Assembly (NCBI GenBank): GCA_964342825.1
Contig: CAYFHO010000010.1
Coordinates: 43,723-107,722, forward strand
DNA length: 64,000 nt
Source: AAA164-E04 sp964342825
GTDB taxonomy: Bacteria; Verrucomicrobiota; Verrucomicrobiia; Limisphaerales; AAA164-E04
Reading direction: 5' to 3'
The notes under the pieces are model-generated. The model worked only from the letters and a program-made list of their open reading frames with translations, was not told the origin of the DNA and ran no database searches. Position numbers and translations under genes: made by a program. Shown here piece after piece: positions 34,250-42,014 of this stretch (position 1 is the first letter of the stretch; each line of letters begins with the position of its first letter).

Positions 34250-35440
34250 CTATTCGATCACTTCAGAGACACGTCCTGCACCAATGGTGCGTCCACCTTC
34301 GCGGATAGCGAAACGCTGCGTCTTCTCCATAGCGACTGGAGCTATCAGCTCAATTTCGACTGAGACGTTGTCACCAGGCATCACCATTTCCACTCCCTCA
34401 GGCAAAGCCACCGTTCCAGTAACATCACTTGTTCGGAAGTAGAATTGAGGACGATAATTGGTGAAGAATGGGGTGTGACGCCCACCTTCGTCCTTGGAAA
34501 GAACGTAGACCTCAGCTTTGAATTTGGTGTGAGGAGTGATGGAGCCAGGTTTGGCAAGCACCATTCCGCGCTCGACGTCGGTCTTTTTGACACCACGCAG
34601 AAGCACACCGACATTGTCACCGGCAGATGCACTGTCGAGCAGTTTGCGGAACATTTCAATGTCGGTTGCGGTTGTTTTGCGGGTTTCACGCAGACCAACA
34701 ATCTCAACTTCAGTCATTTTCTTGAGTTCACCGCGTTCAACACGACCGGTAACCACGGTTCCACGACCTTCAATGTTGAATACGTCCTCAATGCACATCA
34801 AGAAAGGTTTGTCCACTTCACGTTCTGGAAGAGGCACTTTTTCATCGATGGCTTTCAAAAGATTCTGAATGGCTTCTTCACCTTCAGGTTTGGCGTCCAA
34901 GGCTGCGGTTGCACTGCCTCGAACCACTGCTGCGTCATCACCTGGGAACTGATATTTGGACAAGAGGTCACGAACTTCCATTTCGACCAGTTCAAGCAAC
35001 TCTTCATCATCCACCAGATCGCACTTGTTCAAAAAGACAACGATGGCAGGAACACCAACTTGTCGTGCGAGGAGGATGTGCTCACGGGTTTGGGGCATTG
35101 GACCATCAGCTGCGCTGACGACCAAGATTGCACCGTCCATCTGAGCAGCACCGGTAATCATGTTCTTGACGTAATCAGCGTGTCCAGGACAGTCAACGTG
35201 GGCGTAGTGACGCTCTTCACTTTCGTACTCGACGTGTGAAACAGCGATCGTAACGGTTTTTGAGTCGTCACGAACGGTACCACCTTTGGTGATATCTTTA
35301 TATGAGATGGGGGTCGCCAAATCTCTACGAGATTGAACGGCCACGATAGCGGCTGTCAGAGTGGATTTGCCATGGTCGACATGACCAATCGTTCCGACGT
35401 TGACGTGCGGTTTTGTTCTTTGAAACGCTTCTTTTGCCAT
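34250..35440 (-). CDS. tuf: Elongation factor Tu
   Basis: GTPase that brings aminoacyl-tRNA to the ribosome. G motifs are clear: NVGTIGHVDHGKSTLTAAI, DCPGHADYVKNMITGAAQMD and FLNKCDLVDDEELLELVEME. Domain II includes EDVFNIEGRGTVVTGRVERG. Domain III includes PQFYFRTSDVTGTVALPEGV. The full 396 residues are present. Here tuf lies between tRNA-Thr and tRNA-Trp, ahead of secE-nusG. The str operon itself (rpsL-rpsG-fusA) has no tuf copy. Confidence 0.98.
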   Translation of the reverse strand: MAKEAFQRTKPHVNVGTIGHVDHGKSTLTAAIVAVQSRRDLATPISYKDITKGGTVRDDSKTVTIAVSHVEYESEERHYAHVDCPGHADYVKNMITGAAQMDGAILVVSAADGPMPQTREHILLARQVGVPAIVVFLNKCDLVDDEELLELVEMEVRDLLSKYQFPGDDAAVVRGSATAALDAKPEGEEAIQNLLKAIDEKVPLPEREVDKPFLMCIEDVFNIEGRGTVVTGRVERGELKKMTEVEIVGLRETRKTTATDIEMFRKLLDSASAGDNVGVLLRGVKKTDVERGMVLAKPGSITPHTKFKAEVYVLSKDEGGRHTPFFTNYRPQFYFRTSDVTGTVALPEGVEMVMPGDNVSVEIELIAPVAMEKTQRFAIREGGRTIGAGRVSEVIE

Positions 35441-35495
35441 GCGATTTCCTTAACGATTGATGTTATTTATTACCAATTACTTTCAGTTACAAAAA

Positions 35496-35571
35496 TGGAG
35501 CCCATGACCGGGCTTGAACCGGTGACCTCATCCTTACCAAGGATGTGCTCTACCAACTGAGCTACATGGGC
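35496..35571 (-). tRNA. tRNA-Thr (anticodon GGU)
   Basis: The minus strand gives a 76-base cloverleaf with acceptor GCCCATG/CATGGGC, anticodon loop TTGGTAA (GGU) and encoded CCA. It is the first gene after the promoter at 35690-35718 and lies 55 bases before tuf. Confidence 0.96.
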
Positions 35572-35887
35572 CTGTTCATTTTCTCTAATAGGCTCAGAAG
35601 CCCAATCTTACCAGACGACAAAACACCACTCACCCCATCTCTACTGCCGGGGTTCATGGCGACTGTCTCTAGTCTATCAGAGGGGAGGGACATTATGCAC
35701 CCCGACACAAGCTGTCAACGGGAATTTAAAAAAAAATCGTCACCCTCCCAATCATGCTGCCCCAAGGGAGGTTGGAGGATTCGTAATTTGGTTAAGAGGC
35801 GGTTTTGAAGTTTAGTTTTAGCTTTAAAAAATGGATGCATTTTCCTAAGATTTTGGAGTTCCTTCTAACCATATCAGACATCATTGT
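35572..35887. other. 316-base divergent intergenic region
   Basis: This gap separates tRNA-Thr (minus) from the Tat-exported oxidoreductase (plus). It holds the sigma70-type promoter at 35690-35718 for the minus side. No convincing promoter, RNA gene or short coding frame was found for the plus side; the stretch 35725-35880 is AT-rich and has several A- and T-runs. Confidence 0.6.
35690..35718 (-). promoter_or_regulatory. Strong sigma70-type promoter for the tRNA-Thr/tuf/secE/rpo run
   Basis: On the minus strand the -35 box TTGACA (35713-35718, perfect) is followed by exactly 17 bases and the -10 box TAATGT (35690-35695). Transcription would start near 35683, about 110 bases before tRNA-Thr. 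The bases after the -10 box are C-rich (CCCTCCCCTC), close to the GC-rich discriminator seen at stringently controlled stable-RNA promoters. Confidence 0.78.
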
Positions 35888-37177
35888 ATGAAAAAAATCT
35901 TATCCCGACGTCAATTTATTCAACATTCCTCATTGACGAGTGCCACTCTGGCAGGTTCATCACTGCTTTCCAGTAAATTTCTTCATGCTCAAGAATCTTC
36001 CAGTAATCGTATTCGCGTGGGAGTGATGGGACTCAGTCGAGGAATGGCCCACGTCAGGAACGCCCTTGCGTCACCAAATGTTGAAGTCGCTTATGTCTGC
36101 GATGTGGACCAGCAGAGAATTGACAGAGCAGTTTCAGCTGTAGAAAAACAAAATGCGCCAAAACCAAAAGGGGTACAGGATTTTAGAAGGATCCTCGATG
36201 ATAAGGAGGTGGACGCCATCATGATCGCTACCTGCAATCACTGGCATGCCCCGGCCACCATCTTGGCATGTTCGGCAGGTAAACATGTCTATGTCGAAAA
36301 ACCTGGCAGCCATAATCCCCAGGAAGGTTTCTGGATGGTTCAGGCAGCGCGCAAACACCGTAGAGTGGTCCAAATGGGAAATCAGCGAAGGAGTTGGCCA
36401 GCCATTCAGGAAGCAATGGCACGATTGCATTCCGGCGTCATTGGTCAGACAACTTTTGCTCGGTGTTGGTATGACAATGCCAGAGGCTCGATTGGTAAAG
36501 GGAAGAAAGGACCGACTCCACCAAACTTGAATTTCGATTTATGGCAAGGGCCAGCTCCCAGAAAAGATTATAAGGACAACCTTGTCCATTACAACTGGCA
36601 CTGGCATTGGCACTGGGGGAATGGGGAATTAGGAAACAATGGCATCCATGCATTGGACCTGGCTCGTTGGGGCTTGAACGTAGATTACCCAGACAGTGTC
36701 ACCTATACCGGTGGCCGTTACCATTATGACGATGATCAGGAAACACCCGATACAGCCATCGCCACCTATGACTTTGGAAATAAAGGGATTTCATGGGACG
36801 GAAGCAGTTGTCACCCACGAAGAGAGGAGAAGCATGATTTTGTCCGCTTTTACGGCACGAAAGGAACTTTGGCCATTAACGGGTCGGGCTACGAGGTGTT
36901 CGATTTAGACGGCACCTCGTTGGAAAAACAAACCGGCGAAGGTGGGGATCGAGGGCACATGGATAACTTCTTCGAGTGCATCCGCTCAGGAAAGCGCCCG
37001 AATTCAGAAATTGCCATTGGGCAAACCAGCACTCTTATGTGTCATTTGGGCAACATTGCCTACCGAACCGGTCAAACAATCAAATTTTCACCTGCATCCA
37101 AGCAGATTGTAAACTCACCCAAGGCAAATTTACTCTGGGAACGAGAATACGAAAACGGCTGGAAACCAGTCATTTAA
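35888..37177 (+). CDS. Tat-exported Gfo/Idh/MocA family oxidoreductase
   Basis: NAD(P)-dependent oxidoreductase acting on a sugar or polyol outside the cytoplasm. The N-terminus has a twin-arginine signal (LSRRQFIQHSSLTSATLAGS, near residues 5-24) and a cleavage region ending FLHAQ. The Rossmann domain starts IRVGVMGLSRGMAH, followed by CDVDQQ, ATCNHWHAP and the family motif YVEKPGSHNP. The C-terminal sheet domain has the run WHWHWHWGNGELGNNGIHAL, which fits the substrate-binding segment of this subfamily, abundant in Planctomycetes and Verrucomicrobia. Exported members usually keep a tightly bound cofactor. The substrate is unknown and no sugar-pathway neighbour is seen. Confidence 0.9.
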   Translation: MKKILSRRQFIQHSSLTSATLAGSSLLSSKFLHAQESSSNRIRVGVMGLSRGMAHVRNALASPNVEVAYVCDVDQQRIDRAVSAVEKQNAPKPKGVQDFRRILDDKEVDAIMIATCNHWHAPATILACSAGKHVYVEKPGSHNPQEGFWMVQAARKHRRVVQMGNQRRSWPAIQEAMARLHSGVIGQTTFARCWYDNARGSIGKGKKGPTPPNLNFDLWQGPAPRKDYKDNLVHYNWHWHWHWGNGELGNNGIHALDLARWGLNVDYPDSVTYTGGRYHYDDDQETPDTAIATYDFGNKGISWDGSSCHPRREEKHDFVRFYGTKGTLAINGSGYEVFDLDGTSLEKQTGEGGDRGHMDNFFECIRSGKRPNSEIAIGQTSTLMCHLGNIAYRTGQTIKFSPASKQIVNSPKANLLWEREYENGWKPVI

Positions 37178-37252
37178 CCACCTAAACAGGATTCACATCA
37201 AGAGTTGGGGCAAGGAAAGTGTACCGAAAAGTTTCATTCGTCCTGGCGAGTG

Positions 37253-38827
37253 TTACTGGCCTGGCCCAGTTTTCAATTCGACAATGTCATGAGTGGCTGA
37301 TTCTCGCTGACCGGCTGGACTAATACGAATGTACCGGGCTCTTTCTTTTAATTCGGATAAATTCCGTGCTCCCAAGTATCCCATTCCGGATTGAATACCG
37401 CCAATGAGTTGACTTAAAACATTGTCCACCGGCCCGGAGACTTCTTTTAATGCTTCAACACCTTCAGCTGAAATTTTCCTGGTGGTGTCTTTTGAACTGT
37501 GTCCATACCTGGCGGCAGAACCAGATTTCATAGCAGCTAGGCTACCCATACCTCGATATTGCTTGTAGAGTTTGCCACTGATCTCAAGGATTTCTCCGGG
37601 TGCTTCTGAACAACCTGCAAGCAATCCTCCACAGATGACGGCGTCCGCCAGGGTGAGGGCTTTGACTATGTCACCGGATTTGGTGATCCCCCCGTCAGCC
37701 AATATCGAAACGCCCTTCTTTTTAGCCGCCTGCATGGATAGATAAAGCGCAGACATTTGGGGAATTCCAACTCCGGCCACCACTCTGGTGGTGCAAATGC
37801 TGCCAGGACCCTGCCCTATCTTAATACAGTTAGCTCCGCAATCCGCCAAAAATTCCACACCGGCACCGCTGGTCACGTTTCCGGCTATCATGGGAAGATG
37901 CGGAAAAGCTTCCCTGATTAATTTGACTGTGTCCCCTACTCCCTTGGTATGTCCATGTGCAGTCGAGACGGCGACAGCATCAACTCCTCGATCCACCAAA
38001 GCTCCAACGTGCCCCAATACCCGATCGCGATCCAACTCTCCAAAAGCATTTCTTGTGGCAGAAACGGCTGCTCCACAGATCAAACGAAATTGGTCATCGC
38101 GAGCAGGTTTGAACTGAGCTTGAACTTCCTGTGCAATACGGTCCACATCGGACAGAGTAAATAAACCACGCAGACGATCCTCATCATCCACCACCATCAG
38201 TTTATCAATACGAGGATGATCCGCGAAAAATTGATCCGCCCGAGCGATAGGGTCGTTACCCAGTTCTTTTTCGGTTAAAGTGAAAACTTGATCTCGGGGA
38301 GTCAAAGCTTCCTTGACCAATCGACTGGAGTAGCGGACTCGAACCACGCTTCCTGGCAGTAATCCAACCAGTTTGCCCTGGTCATCAACAACTGGAAATG
38401 TACTGAACGTAAACCCCTTGCGGTCGATCAGATCAAGGACATGCGCAATGGTTTTGTCAGGATGAACGGTGATAGGATCCTGGATCAGCCCGTGAACATG
38501 ATTTTTCACTCTGGACACCTCTCTCAGTTGATCTTTTTCACTCATGTTGTAGTGGATCAACCCCATGCCTCCATTTTGCGCCATGGCAATAGCCATCCGG
38601 GATTCTGTAACCGTATCCATGTCGGCAGAAATCATGGGTAAATGCAACTCGAGCCCATCTGTCAGACGGGTTTCAAGCTGAGTATCACGGGGAAGCACTT
38701 CGGAATAAAGAGTCGCCAACGTTAAGTCGTCGTAGGTCAGGGCGCAGTTCTTGTTGGCTGAAAAAAAAGCATCAGCCTGAAGATAAAATTCACTATCCAA
38801 TGAATTAGGGTTCTGATTTGCTACCAT
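37253..38827 (-). CDS. guaB: Inosine-5'-monophosphate dehydrogenase
   Basis: Oxidises IMP to XMP with NAD, the committed step to GMP. The barrel opens CALTYDDLTLATLYSEVLPR and HLPMISADMDTVTESRMAIA. Two CBS domains follow (roughly residues 110-230). The active-site loop is IKIGQGPGSICTTRVVAGVG, with the catalytic Cys, and the flap region is YRGMGSLAAMKSG. The start is placed at ATG 38825-38827 (524 residues). The frame also opens at a TTG (38884) only three bases after the upstream stop. It is the last gene after the pilus-like cluster, an unusual place for guaB. Confidence 0.95.
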   Translation of the reverse strand: MVANQNPNSLDSEFYLQADAFFSANKNCALTYDDLTLATLYSEVLPRDTQLETRLTDGLELHLPMISADMDTVTESRMAIAMAQNGGMGLIHYNMSEKDQLREVSRVKNHVHGLIQDPITVHPDKTIAHVLDLIDRKGFTFSTFPVVDDQGKLVGLLPGSVVRVRYSSRLVKEALTPRDQVFTLTEKELGNDPIARADQFFADHPRIDKLMVVDDEDRLRGLFTLSDVDRIAQEVQAQFKPARDDQFRLICGAAVSATRNAFGELDRDRVLGHVGALVDRGVDAVAVSTAHGHTKGVGDTVKLIREAFPHLPMIAGNVTSGAGVEFLADCGANCIKIGQGPGSICTTRVVAGVGIPQMSALYLSMQAAKKKGVSILADGGITKSGDIVKALTLADAVICGGLLAGCSEAPGEILEISGKLYKQYRGMGSLAAMKSGSAARYGHSSKDTTRKISAEGVEALKEVSGPVDNVLSQLIGGIQSGMGYLGARNLSELKERARYIRISPAGQRESATHDIVELKTGPGQ

Positions 38828-38887
38828 GTCCAAGCTTGCCAAAGCGATCTGGAGATTGACAAGAAGGAACTTTAGAAGATGCAAATC

Positions 38888-40627
38888 TTATCCCATTTCC
38901 CCCTTGATTCGCCAAGTCACGCGCTTGAGTTCATCCAGACCAATGACACCGTTCTGAATTTTTTGAAAGGCATTATCCCGCAACGTACGCCAACCGAAAC
39001 GTTGGGCCTCGACCTTCAAGCGAGTGACAGTGATTCCCTGGGCGATGGCCTCTGCCAATTCATCATTCATGAGGAAAAATTCATAGATGGCAATGCGACC
39101 ACTGTATCCGTGACCTCCACATTCCTCACAACCTTTACCCTTCCAGATCCTGACTTCATCCGGAGATATTGAAAGGGTTTGGGCCATTTCCTGGCGAAGA
39201 TCATCATCCACAGCTTGATCAGCAACACGACAGTGATCACAAATACGACGAGCCAGGCGCTGCGCAACCGAGGCTACCAGAGAAGATCCAATCAAGTGCG
39301 AATCCATTCCCATGCCCAGCAACCGCGAGACTGCACCGATACTGTCGTTGGTATGCAAGGTGGATAATACAAGATGCCCTGTTTGCGCGGCTCTGACAGC
39401 AATTTCGGCTGTATCATGATCACGGATTTCTCCCACGAGGACGACATCAGGATCGTGACGAAGAATCGACCTTAATCCCCCGGCAAAAGTAAGACCTATG
39501 TCCTGACGAGTTTGAATTTGTGAAATACCCTCTATTTGGTATTCCACAGGATCTTCAATGGTAATGATTTTTCGACCTTCTTCATTTGCTCTGGATAAAG
39601 CAGCATAGAGACTGGTGGTTTTCCCGCTACCCGTGGGCCCTGTCAGCAACACCAATCCCTGGGGCAATTGCACCATTTCTGAAAACAGCTTTTCCTGTTC
39701 ATCGCTCATACCCAGCTCGGCAAGATCACGAAACAGGCTCTGCCTTCCCAATATTCTCAGGCAAACGGTTTCCCCATGTTTGGTAGGTATAACGGAAACA
39801 CGCAGGTCAAATTGCTCCCCGTTCGTTTTCATGGTGATTCGACCATCATGGGGTAATCGTTTCTCCGCGATGTTCAAATCAGCCATAATTTTCAAACGAG
39901 AAACAATGGCACCGTAAAGTTGCTTCAATTGCTCGGGAACAGGGACCTTTTGAAGGATACCATCAATTCGATAACGCAATCGAATGGAATCGTGATAGGG
40001 TTCTATATGAATATCGGTTGCTCGTAGCTTGAGTGCTTCAGCTAAAATCTGATCCACCAATCGTGAAATGGTGCCATCCTTGAGATCGGAATCAGGTGAA
40101 GTCCCCACATCATAGACGATCTCCTGGTCTACATCAGGAATCTGGCTTTCTGATCGCAATTGTTCAACCGTGTCTGCCCCAATTCCAAAGCATCGTTTGA
40201 TGACGGATTGGATACGGCTGGGCGGAGCCAATACGACCTGAATGCGTTTACCCAAAATTAGCCGAAGGTTCCCCAATTCAATGGAGGAGGGAACATCTCC
40301 AAAAGCAAGTGTGAAACAATCGTCCTCTACTTTGACCGGCAAAATATGATAATGAAAAACCAGTTTGACGGGCAAAGAATGTAGCAATTCATCACTAGGC
40401 TCATAACTGTCTAATGGGAGGTAATCCAAGTATTCCGACTCAGCCAGGGCTTTGATCGTCTCTTCTTCAGAGGCAAGCCTTAGCTCAAGGACCGCTTTCG
40501 CACAACTAACCTTCAAACGTTGTTGACGCTGACGAACCTGTTGCAGGGAAACTTCGGTCAACAGTCCTTTTGCCAACAACAGATCGGCGGCATCAGCGTG
40601 TCGATTTTGGATGGGAGAATGATCCAT
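38888..40627 (-). CDS. pilB: GspE/PilB-type assembly ATPase
   Basis: Hexameric cytoplasmic ATPase that powers type IV pilus or type II secretion assembly. An N-terminal MshEN-type domain (about residues 10-150) has LLLAKGLLTEVSLQQVRQRQ. The ATPase core has the Walker A box LTGPTGSGKTTSLYAALSR (near 328-345), the Asp box ITIEDPVEYQIEGISQIQTR, a Walker B segment RHDPDVVLVGEIRDHDTAEI and the His box TGHLVLSTLHTNDS. A four-Cys zinc site (CDHC and CEEC) lies near the C-terminus, which fits GspE and PilB and not the PilT retraction ATPases. The stop codon of the upstream gene overlaps its start region. Confidence 0.93.
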   Translation of the reverse strand: MDHSPIQNRHADAADLLLAKGLLTEVSLQQVRQRQQRLKVSCAKAVLELRLASEEETIKALAESEYLDYLPLDSYEPSDELLHSLPVKLVFHYHILPVKVEDDCFTLAFGDVPSSIELGNLRLILGKRIQVVLAPPSRIQSVIKRCFGIGADTVEQLRSESQIPDVDQEIVYDVGTSPDSDLKDGTISRLVDQILAEALKLRATDIHIEPYHDSIRLRYRIDGILQKVPVPEQLKQLYGAIVSRLKIMADLNIAEKRLPHDGRITMKTNGEQFDLRVSVIPTKHGETVCLRILGRQSLFRDLAELGMSDEQEKLFSEMVQLPQGLVLLTGPTGSGKTTSLYAALSRANEEGRKIITIEDPVEYQIEGISQIQTRQDIGLTFAGGLRSILRHDPDVVLVGEIRDHDTAEIAVRAAQTGHLVLSTLHTNDSIGAVSRLLGMGMDSHLIGSSLVASVAQRLARRICDHCRVADQAVDDDLRQEMAQTLSISPDEVRIWKGKGCEECGGHGYSGRIAIYEFFLMNDELAEAIAQGITVTRLKVEAQRFGWRTLRDNAFQKIQNGVIGLDELKRVTWRIKGEMG

Positions 40628-41166
40628 TACTGAATGGGTATTTTCAATGGCGTTGATTTGCTAAAAGGCACGCGATGTTCCTGGTCATCGTTACTTTTCA
40701 ATCGAATATAGTCTGAATGTATTTCCAACAAAGTGAATTCAGAACTGAGCTTGCTGTCTATGGTTCCACTAAATTTTTTGTCGTCAATTGTGATGAAAGC
40801 TTCGGTTTCTTTATCCGAACTTTCAAACCAGCCTTGATACAAAACTTTGACCTCTTTCATCGTAGGTTTTGGTGGAGGTTCAGGTTTGGGGGCTGGTTTG
40901 AAAAAATCAGTATAAAAGGGATTTGCCTCATCATTCACAAGCTTCCAAGAATGTACCTCGGATATATCGGGTCGATTGACCAATGAATGAAAAGGATGAT
41001 TTGCAGATTCTTGATCCATGGATCTAATCTGCGGCAAATCAGGAAGATCCCCCCCCAAGCGCAACATGGCCAAAACGGTTAAAAGCAATCCACAAACCAC
41101 CACTCCAAGGGACACCCATCGATGTCTTGGCCACGGAGAAGAATGTTTCCCTGCACTTTTATTCAT
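40627..41166 (-). CDS. Small membrane-anchored pilus-complex protein (PilP/GspC or Amuc_1099-like, tentative)
   Basis: Not recognised by a sharp motif. Starting from ATG 41164-41166, the 179-residue product has a basic N-terminus, one membrane helix (WVSLGVVVCGLLLTVLAML) and a Pro-rich linker with PAPKPEPPPKPT. A compact beta-rich domain follows, where YQGWFESSDKETEAFI and EFTLLEIHSDYIRLKS resemble the small homology-region fold of PilP or GspC, which ties the inner-membrane platform to the secretin. It overlaps the gene upstream by eight bases. The longer frame (to 41205) uses a non-ATG start. Confidence 0.55.
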   Translation of the reverse strand: MNKSAGKHSSPWPRHRWVSLGVVVCGLLLTVLAMLRLGGDLPDLPQIRSMDQESANHPFHSLVNRPDISEVHSWKLVNDEANPFYTDFFKPAPKPEPPPKPTMKEVKVLYQGWFESSDKETEAFITIDDKKFSGTIDSKLSSEFTLLEIHSDYIRLKSNDDQEHRVPFSKSTPLKIPIQ

Positions 41167-42013
41167 TCTCAACTCCTGATTGTGCTTTATGGTAGATGAA
41201 ACCATGAATATCGAGCTGAAGATCGACTTTTTTGGCAGGATCCTTGCCTGATGGACCCATCAAAATCCGTTCAATATACAATGCGGGTTTTTCCAAATGA
41301 GTCGCGGGCAGTCCGCGACTGGCTGCTTCATCACCTCTCAGAGGTAGCGCCGCCAGAAATTTCTGAGCTTCAGGCATTCCTCCGTATGCTTTCATTCTGA
41401 AGCGTGACTTGTGCAATCGATGAGGCTGATCTTGATCCTGATCACTTGATTCTGTGGATTCAAGCCATTCAAATGAAACAACAGAATCAAAATGACACTC
41501 AATAGCAAGGGACAAAATATATTTAGCAAAGGCAAGGTCAGCCCATAAAAGGTTGGCTTCAGACAGCCCGATTTCATGCTTTGGCAATCCCTGAATCACT
41601 TCCGGATTGAGCACCACCTTTTTCTCACCAGCACTCTTCAACAACTGCCCCTCCAGTGCAACCAGGGCATTTTCATATTCAACCAATTGGAAGGATTGTT
41701 CCATTTTTGACTGCGTTTCCTCAGGCAACAGAACACGACTGATGAGATCAGCTTCGGCATCGGTGAACTTGGAAAAGGCGGACTCCATGGTGGAAGTCAC
41801 CTCATTCATCGCATTGATGTCGAGGGCGCCTCCAAGCTTATTGGTGTTGATCGATTGTCCAAGCTTTGCCCATGAAGTTTCCAATGGTTTGTTAAGCCCT
41901 TTAACTTTTCTATCGAGCGGAACCAGAACCAGAAAATAAAACAAGGCAATACCAAGGATGAAAGTCAGTAGAGACCTCGAGTCGGCTGCCAATTTCTGAA
42001 AAAATGAAATCAT
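41159..42013 (-). CDS. PilO/Amuc_1100-like pilus alignment protein
   Basis: Inferred inner-membrane alignment-complex subunit. The 284-residue protein has an N-terminal helix (SLLTFILGIALFYFLVLVPL), a predicted coiled-coil stretch (about 30-130) and a ferredoxin-like C-terminal region (LWADLAFAKYILSLAIECHF, LYIERILMG, VDLQLDIHGFIY). This matches the layout of PilO and of Akkermansia Amuc_1100, although the sequence itself is divergent and I cannot align it here. It follows the PilM/PilN-like gene with one base between them and overlaps the next gene, so translation is likely coupled. Confidence 0.6.
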   Translation of the reverse strand: MISFFQKLAADSRSLLTFILGIALFYFLVLVPLDRKVKGLNKPLETSWAKLGQSINTNKLGGALDINAMNEVTSTMESAFSKFTDAEADLISRVLLPEETQSKMEQSFQLVEYENALVALEGQLLKSAGEKKVVLNPEVIQGLPKHEIGLSEANLLWADLAFAKYILSLAIECHFDSVVSFEWLESTESSDQDQDQPHRLHKSRFRMKAYGGMPEAQKFLAALPLRGDEAASRGLPATHLEKPALYIERILMGPSGKDPAKKVDLQLDIHGFIYHKAQSGVENE

Positions 42014-42014
42014 T

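Noticed and set aside
34445..35239. 264-codon open frame on the plus strand
   Set aside because: It is the exact antisense of tuf (EF-Tu). Codon bias of highly expressed genes creates such mirror frames. No promoter or start context was seen.
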